Shown here piece after piece: positions 15,905-24,796 of a stretch of 64,000 nucleotides of DNA; position 1 is the stretch's first letter, and each line of letters opens with the position of its first letter. Both the position numbers and the translations under genes were made by a program. The notes beneath the pieces are model-generated. The model was not told the origin of the DNA, did no database searches, and worked only from the letters and a program-made list of their open reading frames with translations. Source of the stretch: Parafrankia irregularis (GTDB taxonomy: Bacteria > Actinomycetota > Actinomycetes > Frankiales > Frankiaceae); the NCBI RefSeq assembly GCF_001536285.1, contig NZ_FAOZ01000042.1, positions 1-64,000 of the forward strand. The letters run 5' to 3'.

Positions 15905-17065
15905 TCAGGGCTGCGGAATCTCCACCCGATCACGCACGTAGAGCGGGTTGTGGGCGATCACGGCCCGCGGGGTCAGACCAGCGCCGGACACCCGGTAGCG
16001 CACCCGCCCGGAGACAGCTTGGGCGATGGAGCCGATGAAGGCCTGGGCCGCGGTACGCAGCGGGCCGAGCCACCGGCCCTCAACGGCCTCATGTACCCAG
16101 ATCTGCTCCAGGTGGATCTTTTCGCGCAGGGTTGCCGCGTCCACGCTGGCCTGCTCCAGGCGGCGGTAGGCGTCGAGGAGCAGATGCGCGGCAGGCATCT
16201 CCCGCACCTCCTGCACCTTCTGCCCGTTCGCTATCTCCTCCAGCCCGATATACCTGCCGAGGCCGTACGCGCCGACCAGGGCGTTGAGGGAACGGACCAG
16301 GTCGGCCGCTGGAAGCGCCCGTCCGTCGAGCGCGACCGGCACGCCGCGCTGAAAGCTCACCTCCACCTCCACCGGCTCGGTGGCCGTGGGCGTGGTCCAC
16401 TCGTAAAGCGCTTCCGGGACGTCGATCCGCTCCGGGTCGTCGAGGCCATCGGCTTCGAACTCACGGCACCACAGGTTCACGTCCGTGCTGTACCGAGCGG
16501 ATTCGGGCCGGGAGCGTTCCACCAGCTCCAGCAGCCCGCTGTCGGCGAGTTTGAGTAGCTTCTTCTCTCGTGATGGCGCGTCGACGACGAACGGGGAACC
16601 GTAACTGCCCGCGAAACGCAGTGCCGCGAAGGTCTGGTTGAAGCGGCGCAGGCTGTTCTGCGTGCCGTCCGCGGTGTGCAGTACCGCGTCGTAGCCCTGT
16701 TCATGGGCCACCGCGGTGGCCACCTGGACCATCAGCGGTCGGGTCAACGACGCCGAGATCGGATGGGTGCCCAGGTAGACGGCCTGGGCAGCGATCGCCG
16801 GGAAGGCATAACCCGTGAGGAACTCGTCCGTCTGGTCCAGCACCAGGTGGTCGAATCCGAGCCGGTCACACACCCGCCCCGCCCGTAGGCCATCACCGCC
16901 GCCAAGCTCGATGGTGAGCGCGAGCACAGACGCCGACGGCAGCACGGACGCTATGTGATGAAGCAGATAGGTACCGTCCAGCCCACCACTGAACAGGCAG
17001 ATCACCCGGTTTTTCCGCAGGAATCTCTCGTCTATGTCCGCCAGGTCCACGACAATCTTGCTCAT
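15905..17065 (-). CDS. Argininosuccinate synthase-like ATP pyrophosphatase
   Basis: A 386-residue protein with the complete ArgG fold order but altered substrate motifs. The PP-loop is SGGLDGT (26-32), which binds ATP for adenylation. The YLGTHPISASLTRPL block (97-111) matches the ArgG YxGxYPLGTALARP region. The aspartate/citrulline loop that reads TGKGNDQVRFE in ArgG is ADGTQNSLRRFNQ here (132-144), losing the key Asp. The C-terminus keeps the GRWLGPLR...GRVRYRV...NPLYV pattern of the tetramerisation tail. It is therefore a probable adenylate-forming ligase with a different acceptor, not housekeeping ArgG. It starts 2 nt after the stop of the DUF4062 gene, so the two are almost certainly co-translated and functionally linked. 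Role unknown. Confidence 0.82.
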   Translation of the reverse strand: MSKIVVDLADIDERFLRKNRVICLFSGGLDGTYLLHHIASVLPSASVLALTIELGGGDGLRAGRVCDRLGFDHLVLDQTDEFLTGYAFPAIAAQAVYLGTHPISASLTRPLMVQVATAVAHEQGYDAVLHTADGTQNSLRRFNQTFAALRFAGSYGSPFVVDAPSREKKLLKLADSGLLELVERSRPESARYSTDVNLWCREFEADGLDDPERIDVPEALYEWTTPTATEPVEVEVSFQRGVPVALDGRALPAADLVRSLNALVGAYGLGRYIGLEEIANGQKVQEVREMPAAHLLLDAYRRLEQASVDAATLREKIHLEQIWVHEAVEGRWLGPLRTAAQAFIGSIAQAVSGRVRYRVSGAGLTPRAVIAHNPLYVRDRVEIPQP

Positions 17066-17067
17066 GG

Positions 17068-19077
17068 CTACTCTTCTCGAATTTGACGTATTTTCTGAAT
17101 GATGAGATTCGCGACGAAGAAGCAGTCGGCGGCCAGATCTCCATCATTCACGGGGGTCACGAAGGTCTCCAGCGCCGCCATCGCGGCAGGGTATCTTTCC
17201 TCAAGCCGTAGTTCGTTGACGACGTCACCAAACTCAACCGGCCCGGCGAGACGGCCGGAGTGAAATGCCTCTCGAGCCCGAGTGACGGCCTCGGAGTACT
17301 CCCGCCGGTCCCGGTGGTAACTGCTCACTATGAGTGCTCGTAGGGCGGTAAAGAAGGAACCCCGATCGAAGGTGACGAAAAAGGAGTCTTCTTCTCCGCT
17401 GACGCCCTCGTGCTCCACCGTGCTCACATGAGCCGATGCCGGCATGGTGAGCTGCGCGGCTCGCTGCTGTTCCGGCAGGTTCATCATGAGCGCCGAGATC
17501 TGTGGCAGGGACTCGTTCAGAAAGCCCTTGATGTAGCCACGCCAGAAAGCGGCGAGCGCCGGTGCTTCGGCCGGGTCGGCGGACCGCAGGAAGCTCCGGC
17601 CCACAGTGATCTTCCAGGCATCGTCCGTGACGCTGTCGAGCGTGTACGTACCCCATCCACCGGTGCGGTCCCAGTAGTTCCACAACGCCACGAAGGCCTT
17701 CGGGCCGATCGGCACGAAACGACCACCACGCAGCACGAACTCGACCAGGTCGCTCGCGGCACCTGCCCCGATCTTCTGCGCCGCGTTCTCCAGCAGGTCC
17801 ACGCGGTCCGGGAGCAGCAGCCGGAGCAGCTGGACAACCGTCTCGGTGCGGAGGATGACGTGCCGGACCCCGGCCCGGCTGATCACACCGTCCTCGGCCG
17901 AGAGACTGAATTCCGGCAGCATGTCACCCAGCCGTTTACCGGCCTCACGCAGCAGGGGATGCGTCCCGTAGGACGACCGGTCGATCGTGAACAGTGGCTG
18001 GAACGACTCCGCGAGAAATCCGAGGAAGCCCTGTACCTGCACCCGGGAGGACGAGTTCCCGGCGTCGATCAGGTCGCGGACACCCTCGAGGTCCGAGTCG
18101 AAGACGGCGTAGGCCTGGGCGGGCGCTGGGGCGTTCATCTCCCCTACTACGCGCGCGAGGTCGACCGTCACCCGGAACGCGAGGTCCGCCGGGCTGGTGA
18201 ACAGCCGTGCCGGGTGCCGACGGCGCAGCTCGTCACGGAAGTCCGCCTGGTGCTCACGCAGTTCGTCGGACGGCACGATGTCATGCGGGACGGGCAGGCT
18301 CTCATCCGCCAGGTAGACGAGAACCCGCTTACCCGTGGCCCGCGCGTAGTCGTACTCGGCCATTGCCACGGACCTGGTCGGATACTGGGAGGGCACACCG
18401 AACGTGTGCCCGAAGATACCGATGAAAACCGCACAGGCGTCCACGGCCTCCGTAGCCGGATGCTCGGGCTCCTCGACCCGGGCGCCGACCGTGGTCACCA
18501 CCACGCCGTGGTCGGTCATGCTCCCGTCGATCGCGTCGGCGACAGCCCGTCGGTGATCCGTGAGGTCGACGTATGTACCCCCGACGAACACTGTGATCCC
18601 GAGCCGCGCGGGCGCCGGCAGCTCGGCCGGGCGGGCATCCGCCGGCCCTTCGAGAATCTTGATGGCCAGTTCCTCGATGGCCTCGTTCTCGTAGTTCTCA
18701 ATCGTGTCCGGATGCAGCTTGAGCGCCTCGGCGAGCTGGCGGCGGCGTGCGGTGAGATAGCCCGGGTCGCGGCCAGGCCACGTCGCCGGCGTGGAGGAGT
18801 CCGCCGCCGGCTCCGGTACCGCGAGCGCGTTGCGCAGCGAATGCGCCTTCGCACCTGTTCCCAGGTCGACCAGCAGCGCACGCAGCAGATCGAGGGCCGC
18901 GGTCACCGATTCGGTGCGGCCAAGAAGCCGGTTCCAGTCCTGGAGCGCGACGAGCAGGGTTCCGCGTTGAGCCAGAGCGGCCAGTGACAACCCCCGACCC
19001 CTGCGTAACTGTGTCAACTCCACGACAAGAGATTTCCGGGTCCCTTCCCCATTGGTTCCCGTTTCGTTCCGGATCAC
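17068..19077 (-). CDS. DUF4062 (TIR-like) multidomain protein
   Basis: A protein of about 669 residues. The N-terminal 20-140 is an actinobacterial helical module (LRRGRGLSLAALAQRG; LLVDLGTGAKAHSLRNAL; LTARRRQLAEALKLHPDTIE). DUF4062 follows at about 160-306 with VFVGGTYVDLTDHRRAV, DACAVFIGIFGHTFG, AMAEYDYARATGKRVLVYL. This is the TIR/STIR-like fold used as an effector or sensor in bacterial conflict and signalling proteins. The C-terminal 350 residues are not recognised; FWRGYIKGFLNESLP around 500 recalls V4R-type ligand domains, but this is weak. The GTG at 19077 lies after AAAAAGGGGG; a GTG at 19104 is the alternative. It is the first gene of a tight pair with the ArgG-like ligase. Confidence 0.8.
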   Translation of the reverse strand: MIRNETGTNGEGTRKSLVVELTQLRRGRGLSLAALAQRGTLLVALQDWNRLLGRTESVTAALDLLRALLVDLGTGAKAHSLRNALAVPEPAADSSTPATWPGRDPGYLTARRRQLAEALKLHPDTIENYENEAIEELAIKILEGPADARPAELPAPARLGITVFVGGTYVDLTDHRRAVADAIDGSMTDHGVVVTTVGARVEEPEHPATEAVDACAVFIGIFGHTFGVPSQYPTRSVAMAEYDYARATGKRVLVYLADESLPVPHDIVPSDELREHQADFRDELRRRHPARLFTSPADLAFRVTVDLARVVGEMNAPAPAQAYAVFDSDLEGVRDLIDAGNSSSRVQVQGFLGFLAESFQPLFTIDRSSYGTHPLLREAGKRLGDMLPEFSLSAEDGVISRAGVRHVILRTETVVQLLRLLLPDRVDLLENAAQKIGAGAASDLVEFVLRGGRFVPIGPKAFVALWNYWDRTGGWGTYTLDSVTDDAWKITVGRSFLRSADPAEAPALAAFWRGYIKGFLNESLPQISALMMNLPEQQRAAQLTMPASAHVSTVEHEGVSGEEDSFFVTFDRGSFFTALRALIVSSYHRDRREYSEAVTRAREAFHSGRLAGPVEFGDVVNELRLEERYPAAMAALETFVTPVNDGDLAADCFFVANLIIQKIRQIREE

Positions 19078-19227
19078 TGGCACCCCCTTTTTCTTCCCGC
19101 TCACATCCGGTCAATCTCCGCTTGCCGATCACGCTGACATCAGCAACTCTAGGGACTGTACGACACGGTGCAGCGCCGGACCACAGCCGGCACCGCCGAG
19201 CAGAAGCAGCCGAAGGGAGTAGTCCAG

Positions 19228-19413
19228 ATGACCCAGCTTCTCGTCGTGCTGCTCGCCGTATCTCTCGTACTGGCGATCGGCAGCGTATTCCTTCTCACTC
19301 TTTCCAGGTTCACCGACGAGCGGCGTGACGTGGCGGATGTGGAACGGCTCCGCGCAGCACAGTACGTCATCGCCCAGGGCGGGCAGCAAGACGGCGACGT
19401 CACCCGGAAATAA
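19228..19413 (+). CDS. Small single-pass membrane protein
   Basis: A 61-residue protein: MTQLLVVLLAVSLVLAIGSV forms one transmembrane helix, followed by a charged tail (FTDERRDVADVERLRAAQYV). The ATG at 19228 has an AAGGGAG ribosome site. An upstream in-frame ATG at 19168 is less likely. It is divergent from the DUF4062 gene with a gap of about 150 bp, so the two could share a regulatory region. I do not recognise a family. Confidence 0.6.
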   Translation: MTQLLVVLLAVSLVLAIGSVFLLTLSRFTDERRDVADVERLRAAQYVIAQGGQQDGDVTRK

Positions 19414-19577
19414 CGCTGACGCCCGATCACACGGAAATAGCGCCTGTTTCACAGCGCGACATTTTCGTCGCCCCGGTCCGCCGGAAATCTCCGGTGGACC
19501 CGCGCCTCCGCCGTACATCCCGGTTCTGCCGATCGTGCCTCGGGGGGACGATCGGCGTCAGGCGGCTCCCGCCGCCT

Positions 19578-19615
19578 CTGCCCGTGGCCAGCCGAAACGC
19601 GCCGGCCACGGGCAG
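19578..19615 (-). terminator. Hairpin after the phosphotransferase gene
   Basis: CTGCCCGTGGCC (19578-19589) pairs with GGCCACGGGCAG (19604-19615) across a 14-nt loop, 47 nt past the minus-strand stop at 19662. A terminator is likely. Confidence 0.6.
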
Positions 19616-19661
19616 GCACGCTTTCCGGACTGTTCTCGGCCGCGTGCTATCGGGCCGCGTG

Positions 19662-20921
19662 CTATCGGGCCGCGGTCAGGGCGGCGCGGATCATATGGGC
19701 GGGGTCGCCCAGGTGGTAGCGGTGTTCGCTGGCCTCGATGTTGTCGAGGAACTCCTGGTAGCGCACCGCGTAGGAGACGTTGCCCAGCGGTGCGGCGAGG
19801 GTGAGCGCGCGGTGCGGGTCGCAGCCCGGCCGGCACTGCGACCAGGCGGTCGCCCACACGTCGGCGACGTGTTCCCACAGATCGTCGGGCAGGAACTCGC
19901 GGGGCCGCAGGCCGTCCAGCACCGGGTGGCCCCGGTGGCTGTCCGCGAAGTCGACGGCGACACCAGCACTGCTGCCGGTGCCGGTGGCGGCACCGGCGTT
20001 CTGGTTGTCCGATCTCCAGTTGCCGGGGTGGAAGTCACCGTGGACGAGGGTGAGCGGCAGGCCGCAGGCGGCCAGTTCGGTGACGAGATCCGGCAGGCGC
20101 GTGGCGAGGTCGCGGGCAGCGGCCAGCTCGGTGGCGGTCAGCTCTGCCCCGGCCGCACCGTCGAGCAGGCGGTCGAACTGGCCGATCAGGGCATGCGGAG
20201 TCCGGTCGGGCAGGTCCGCGGGCATCAGCTCGGGCTGCTCGGCCAGTGCCGCCTGCGCCCGCACGAGCCGACGGATCGTGGTCTCGATGTCCGTCCGCGA
20301 CGGGTTCCAGCAGTCGCGGCCCGGCACATGTTCGAGCAGGATCCGTCCCGCGGGCACATCCGCGGCCACCACGGCGGGTACCAGCGACGGGTCGATCCGG
20401 GCGAACGCCGCGATCACGTCGGGCTCCCTGGCGGCGAACGGCGGTGTCGTCTTCAGCCAGACCAGCCCGGCAGCCGTCGGGATGCGGAACAGGCCGGAGA
20501 GGTTCCAGGTCCTGACCTGTTCGGCGGCGCCGACCGGCGGGCGCCCCTCGGCCCGCAACGCCGCGTCCGCCCAGCTCAGGGCGTCCTGAAGGCCCTCCCT
20601 GGTGGCCCAGGTCGCCCGGCCCGCCGCGGGCGCCACCAGACTGTCGTGGTCGATCGGCACCACGGTGAGGCGGCCGTCGGGCGGACGCCTGGAGGCTTCG
20701 ACGTGGTAGGTGACGTGTCCGTCCCGTGCCCCTTCGCCGTTCTCGACATCGATGAGCCGCAGCACCGTCACCCGCACCCCGAGTTCGCGGCCGAGGCGGC
20801 GTACGACCGGGCCGACGTCCGCCCACCAGGGGCTGTCGGCCTCGAACGGCCCGAGACCGCCCAGACATTCGCCGCCCGTCGTCACCACCGCGCTGAACGT
20901 CCGCCCCGTCCTGCGTTCCAC
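19662..20921 (-). CDS. APH-type phosphotransferase family protein
   Basis: A 419-residue protein with an N-terminal extension of about 140 residues (possibly NUDIX-like or regulatory, with VTYHVEASRRPPDGRL) before a kinase-like domain. The catalytic loop is LVHGDFHPGNW and the metal-binding DFxD-type motif appears as VDFADSHRGHP, as in the aminoglycoside/choline kinase superfamily. These enzymes phosphorylate small molecules using ATP. The substrate is unknown and resistance should not be assumed. A hairpin terminates it, and the next gene on the same strand (21053) is separated by its own terminator, so it is transcribed alone. Confidence 0.8.
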   Translation of the reverse strand: MERRTGRTFSAVVTTGGECLGGLGPFEADSPWWADVGPVVRRLGRELGVRVTVLRLIDVENGEGARDGHVTYHVEASRRPPDGRLTVVPIDHDSLVAPAAGRATWATREGLQDALSWADAALRAEGRPPVGAAEQVRTWNLSGLFRIPTAAGLVWLKTTPPFAAREPDVIAAFARIDPSLVPAVVAADVPAGRILLEHVPGRDCWNPSRTDIETTIRRLVRAQAALAEQPELMPADLPDRTPHALIGQFDRLLDGAAGAELTATELAAARDLATRLPDLVTELAACGLPLTLVHGDFHPGNWRSDNQNAGAATGTGSSAGVAVDFADSHRGHPVLDGLRPREFLPDDLWEHVADVWATAWSQCRPGCDPHRALTLAAPLGNVSYAVRYQEFLDNIEASEHRYHLGDPAHMIRAALTAAR

Positions 20922-20989
20922 CCGCCCAATGTCACGACGGTGCGGCGTCAGGGCAAACGGTTTTCCGGAACGGTCGTTGACGGCGCGGT

Positions 20990-21025
20990 GCTGCCGCAGG
21001 CCTGAACAGGCAGGCCTGCGGCAGC
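20990..21025 (-). terminator. Perfect hairpin after binding-protein gene 1
   Basis: GCTGCCGCAGGCCT (20990-21003) pairs perfectly with AGGCCTGCGGCAGC (21012-21025); the loop is GAACAGGC. The same loop occurs in the hairpin at 25451-25488 after the paralogous gene. Confidence 0.8.
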
Positions 21026-21052
21026 GTCACGATGGACGGGTGTGTCGCCTGG

Positions 21053-22336
21053 TCACGCTGCCAGGCGCGACCCGCAGTAGTTGGGGTCGACCACCTCGAA
21101 GCTCCGCCCGCTGGCCGCGACCCGGACGAAGGCGTAGCACTCGCGAAGCTGCCCGAAGTCGGCCTCGAAATCGGTGGTGGGGACCAGTCCACCGGCGGTG
21201 TAGTCGTGAACCCCACGCAGCCCGTCGATGAAGCTCTTCCGCGTCGGGCACGGCCCCGCTTCCTGCAGGCCGCGGATGAACATGTCCGCGTTGATGTAGG
21301 CGGCGAGCGCGGTCGTCTGGTTCGGGTCGGTGGTCTCCGGCGCGTGCAGCGCCATGGCTTCGTGGTAGGCGTCCAGAGCGGGGCTGTCGAGCTCGAATGG
21401 CGTGAACGGCTCGAAGAAGGTGAGGCCAGCCAGGGACTGCCCATGCTGCTCCAGCAGCGCGGCATCGGGTGCCGTGGCCGCCAGCACCACCTTGAGCTGC
21501 ACTCCGGCCTGACGGGCGGCGCTGATGACCTCGACGATGTCGGCGGCAGAACCACCGGTCACAACAGTGTCGATGTTCTCCGCGACCATCCGCTGCGCCA
21601 GGCGCGCAGCGCTCGTGACGCCCGGCAGGAACTCCACGACCGGGTTCGCCTCATCGACCTGGACACCCGTTGTGCGAAGGCTGACCACCAGCTGACTGTT
21701 CAGATCAGTCCCGGTCAACCTGGTGGTCGGCCCGATGACCAGCGCCCGCGTGCCGCCGTGCTCCTTCACGAACCGACCGAAGGTGTCGACCGACGAGCCC
21801 TTGGTGGTCAGGTAGCCGAAGGCGAACATGTTTCGGTAGGCGGTCCAGACCTCTTCCGCCGAGATTCCGATGATCGGAATGTTCTCGTCGGCGAGATATT
21901 TCGCGGCACCTGACGTCGACGCGCTGGACTCGAGGATCGCAAACGCGTCGTAGTTCTCCACAAGATCCCGGCTGACCGCCAGGTTCCGAGCGGGGCTTCC
22001 TTCGTCGTCACGCCACTGGGCGACTATCTGACGGCCGTTCACCCCACCCTTTTCGTTCTCGACCGCGAGACGCGCCTCGAAACCGGCACGCGACGGTGAG
22101 AACGCGGCTGACAGCACACCGCTATCGGTATAGACGACACCGACCCGCACCTCGCTGCCGGTGACTCCGGCGGCCACGCAGGAATCTTCGGCGACCGGCG
22201 CCTGCGGCGACCCGGAACAGGCGGCCAGCGTGACGACCAGCGATGACACGAGCACCACACCGCACAGGCGGCGAGCGCGGCCAACGACAGCGCCACGGGA
22301 ACAGGCGGGTAAGCGTGTCGACACTCCCGGTAACAC
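21053..22336 (-). CDS. ABC transporter substrate-binding lipoprotein, branched-chain type
   Basis: A 427-residue type I periplasmic-binding-fold lipoprotein. The signal peptide ends TLAAC (Cys40). The mature part has VRVGVVYTDSGVLSAAF, ARLAVENEKGGVNGRQI, FAILESSASTSGAAKYL and IPIIGISAEEVW, which is the LivJ/urea-binding-like receptor family. It captures an amino acid, amide or related ligand for an ABC importer, but no permease or ATPase genes lie nearby, so it is an orphan receptor here. It is a close paralogue of 25515-26822. The GTG start follows GGGGG. Its terminator also matches that of the paralogue, showing that the whole transcription unit was duplicated. Confidence 0.9.
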   Translation of the reverse strand: MLPGVSTRLPACSRGAVVGRARRLCGVVLVSSLVVTLAACSGSPQAPVAEDSCVAAGVTGSEVRVGVVYTDSGVLSAAFSPSRAGFEARLAVENEKGGVNGRQIVAQWRDDEGSPARNLAVSRDLVENYDAFAILESSASTSGAAKYLADENIPIIGISAEEVWTAYRNMFAFGYLTTKGSSVDTFGRFVKEHGGTRALVIGPTTRLTGTDLNSQLVVSLRTTGVQVDEANPVVEFLPGVTSAARLAQRMVAENIDTVVTGGSAADIVEVISAARQAGVQLKVVLAATAPDAALLEQHGQSLAGLTFFEPFTPFELDSPALDAYHEAMALHAPETTDPNQTTALAAYINADMFIRGLQEAGPCPTRKSFIDGLRGVHDYTAGGLVPTTDFEADFGQLRECYAFVRVAASGRSFEVVDPNYCGSRLAA

Positions 22337-22613
22337 ATCGCCCCCACAAGGTAATCAGCCAAAGGTTGACGGAGAAGCTCCGGCCGGCAACGAAACGGCG
22401 GTCTCGTCGTTGGACCGGGTACCCGAAGCAGCGATCTGAGACCGGGCACGATTCTGCCTGGTCATCGCGCGACGAGCCAGGACGAAAGCGGCAGATCGGG
22501 GCAGATCATGCTCCAGTCCTGCGACGACCGAGGCTCGGCGCGCCCCCGTACTGTCTGACGAAGGCGCTGAAGCCGCCGCCGGAGGTCTCCGTCGGCCCGG
22601 TGAGGAGTTTGCG

Positions 22614-23807
22614 GTGTTCCGTTCACCTCGTTCACGTCCGGCTGTCTCGCTCGCCCGACTGTTCACTTCCTCGCTCGCCACGCTCGCAGCCGCCGGCACG
22701 CTGTTGGCTGGCTGCGGGCCCGGCGATACCGACGGCGCTGCACCACCCGGGGCCGCTGCACCACCCGGGGCAGAGCCACACCGGTCAGGCGCACCCGGAG
22801 CAGGCACACCCGGGACGGACGCAAGCGGGACGACGTCCGATGCGCGGGATCTGCGGCAGGTGGCAACAGATCTCACCTCGCCCTGGGGGCTGGCCTTCCT
22901 CCCGGACGGCCGTGCCCTCGTCGCCACCCGGGACAGCGGGCGCATCCTGATCGTGCCCGCGGCGGGCGGAACGCCGACGGAGGTGACGACGCTGCCCGTG
23001 CGGCATCGCAGCGAGGGCGGTCTGCTCGGGCTCGCGGTCTCGCCACGGTTCGATCAGGACCACTGGGTCTACGCCTACTACACCTCGGCGGCGGACAACC
23101 GTGTCGTGCGCTTCCAGCTCGACGGCGACCGTGCGGGCGCACCCGAGAACGTGCTGACCGGGCTACGCGCCGCACCGAACCACAACGGCGGGCGGATCGC
23201 GTTCGGCCCGGACGGCCAGCTCTATGTGGCCGTCGGCGACGCCGGCGAGCCTGCCACGGCGCAGGACCCGACGAGCCCGAACGGAAAGATCCTGCGGATC
23301 ACCGCCGACGGCGGGATACCCGCCGACAACCCGGACCCGTCGTCAGGCGTGTACAGCCTCGGCCACCGCAACGTGCAGGGCCTGGCCTGGGACTCGGCCG
23401 GGCGGCTGTGGGCATCCGAGTTCGGGCAGAACACGTTCGACGAGATCAACCTGATCCGGCCGGGCGGGAACTACGGCTGGCCGGTGGTGGAGGGCACCGG
23501 CGACGCGGCCGGCGGGCGCTACACCAACCCACAGGTCACCTGGTCGACCGACGAGGCGTCCCCCAGTGGCATCGCGATCCGGGACGACGTCCTCTATGTG
23601 GCCGCGCTGCGCGGTGAGCGCCTGTGGGTGATGGACCTGGCCGGCGGCCGCGTGGCCGGGGCGCCCCGGGCGCTGTTCACGGGCGAGCTCGGCCGCCTGC
23701 GCACCGTGGAGCCGGCGCCCGACGGCAGCCTGTGGCTGATCACATCGAACACCGACGGCCGCGGCACTCCCGGCGCGGGCGACGACCGGATCCTCGCTCT
23801 GCGTTGA
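22614..23807 (+). CDS. PQQ-dependent sugar dehydrogenase-like lipoprotein
   Basis: A 397-residue six-bladed beta-propeller of the soluble aldose sugar dehydrogenase/glucose-sorbosone dehydrogenase (YliI-like) family. The signal peptide ends LLAGC (Cys34), followed by a Gly/Pro/Ala-rich linker. Family marks are LTSPWGLAFLPDGRALV, EGGLLGLAVSPRFDQD, VYAYYTS, NHNGGRIAFGPDGQLYVAVG, SLGHRNVQGLAWD, and ASEFGQNTFDEINLI. It oxidises sugars outside the membrane if PQQ is available; no PQQ synthesis genes are present here. The GTG start has GAGGAG upstream. It is divergent from the binding-protein gene. Confidence 0.9.
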   Translation: MFRSPRSRPAVSLARLFTSSLATLAAAGTLLAGCGPGDTDGAAPPGAAAPPGAEPHRSGAPGAGTPGTDASGTTSDARDLRQVATDLTSPWGLAFLPDGRALVATRDSGRILIVPAAGGTPTEVTTLPVRHRSEGGLLGLAVSPRFDQDHWVYAYYTSAADNRVVRFQLDGDRAGAPENVLTGLRAAPNHNGGRIAFGPDGQLYVAVGDAGEPATAQDPTSPNGKILRITADGGIPADNPDPSSGVYSLGHRNVQGLAWDSAGRLWASEFGQNTFDEINLIRPGGNYGWPVVEGTGDAAGGRYTNPQVTWSTDEASPSGIAIRDDVLYVAALRGERLWVMDLAGGRVAGAPRALFTGELGRLRTVEPAPDGSLWLITSNTDGRGTPGAGDDRILALR

Positions 23808-23941
23808 GCCGCCCCGATCCGCTCAACGCGGAGCGGCTCGGGGCCAGCCGGGTACAGGACCGCCTGGATGCAGGGCCGCGCAGGCCAGCTGGGCTCAGCC
23901 TCGGATCGGCCCCACATCAGATCGGCCCAGCCTCGCTCAGG

Positions 23942-24382
23942 TCAGTGCCAGTCGCCTATCTGGACGTCACGCGGAGCCGGCGCCCCCTGCCCGGTCTCCA
24001 CCAGGGACTTCAGGCTCATCAGGTACGAGCCCCACTTGGTGCTGCAGTGGTACATGAACTCCACCGGCTCCTTCCAGCCCTGATGCCGGAACAGGACGAT
24101 CGTGTAGTCGCCGGACTGCTGCAGGTCCCAGTCGATCGTCGTCCCGACCCACTCCTCGGGTCCGTCGACCACTCGCCACACCACCCGCTCGGACGGCCGG
24201 GTTTCGACAACCTCCATGTCGAAGCCACCGGGCAGGAACCGGAACTCGAGCACACCGCCGACCTCGGCTGTGCCCTTCGTGTCGTCCGTCCACCAGCCGG
24301 CGAGACCCTCGACGGTCGTCAGCGCGTCGTACACCTTCTTCGGCTCCGTGGTCCGGACACCGATCCTGTGCAGAATGTCCAC
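23942..24382 (-). CDS. SRPBCC/AHSA1-type protein 1
   Basis: A 146-residue START/SRPBCC-fold protein: MDILHRIGVRTTEPKKVYDA, GLAGWWTDDTKG, GGVLEFRF, VVWRVVDGPEEWVGTTIDWD and WGSYLMSLKSLVETG. Such proteins bind hydrophobic ligands; when linked to ArsR regulators they are often annotated as polyketide cyclase or activator-of-Hsp90 homologues, without a proven reaction. It is the third gene of an SRPBCC-ArsR-SRPBCC operon, 24 nt after the regulator. A deleted, frameshifted relic of the same gene lies at 27006-27087. Confidence 0.87.
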   Translation of the reverse strand: MDILHRIGVRTTEPKKVYDALTTVEGLAGWWTDDTKGTAEVGGVLEFRFLPGGFDMEVVETRPSERVVWRVVDGPEEWVGTTIDWDLQQSGDYTIVLFRHQGWKEPVEFMYHCSTKWGSYLMSLKSLVETGQGAPAPRDVQIGDWH

Positions 24383-24406
24383 GATTCTTCGTGCTCCTCT
24401 TTCTGG

Positions 24407-24796
24407 TCAGCTTTGCTGTTGGTTCTGTGGCTTCTGTTGGTTCTGCTGGTTCTGCTGGGCACGTTGGATCGCCTCGGCGATCCTCTTGATCCGGCGCAGG
24501 CGGGCGTCCCAGGCCGACCCGACCGAGGCGAGCTGGGCGACCGCGCGGGCGAGCTGGGCGTCGTCCACTCGATAGCGCTTCTCCCGGCCCACCGGCGTCG
24601 CCTGGACGAGCCCGGCCCGGTCGAGGACGCCGAGATGCTTGGCCACGGCCTGGCGGGTGACCGGCAGATGTTGGCTCAGGGTGGTCGCTGTGCCGCCACC
24701 GTCGGCGAGCAGCAGGTCGAGCATGCGGCGCCGGGTCGGATCCCCGATGGCGGACCAGAGATCGTCGTCGATGGCCTCGGCCACCGCAGTGCTCAC
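24407..24796 (-). CDS. ArsR-family transcriptional regulator
   Basis: A 129-residue winged-helix repressor: DDLWSAIGDPTRRRMLDLLL, TATTLSQHLPVTRQAVAKHL (recognition helix), VLDRAGLVQATPVGREKRYR. No metal-binding Cys motif is visible, so it belongs to the ligand- or redox-type ArsR group paired with SRPBCC proteins. The GTG at 24796 overlaps the stop of the preceding gene (GTGA). The C-terminus is a Gln/Asn-rich tail (QQNQQNQQ) encoded by a 9-bp repeat, unusual for the family. It likely binds the two GCAAC-N5-GTTGC sites upstream of the operon and represses its own transcription. Confidence 0.9.
   Translation of the reverse strand: MSTAVAEAIDDDLWSAIGDPTRRRMLDLLLADGGGTATTLSQHLPVTRQAVAKHLGVLDRAGLVQATPVGREKRYRVDDAQLARAVAQLASVGSAWDARLRRIKRIAEAIQRAQQNQQNQQKPQNQQQS

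Noticed and set aside
15905-17065. Housekeeping argininosuccinate synthase
   Set aside because: The substrate loop is altered, no other arginine genes are nearby, and it is coupled to a DUF4062 gene.
17410-18987. Plus-strand frame opposite the DUF4062 gene
   Set aside because: No recognisable domain and full overlap with a strongly supported gene.
19662-20921. Aminoglycoside resistance gene
   Set aside because: Only the general kinase motifs are present; the family includes many metabolic kinases and no resistance context exists.
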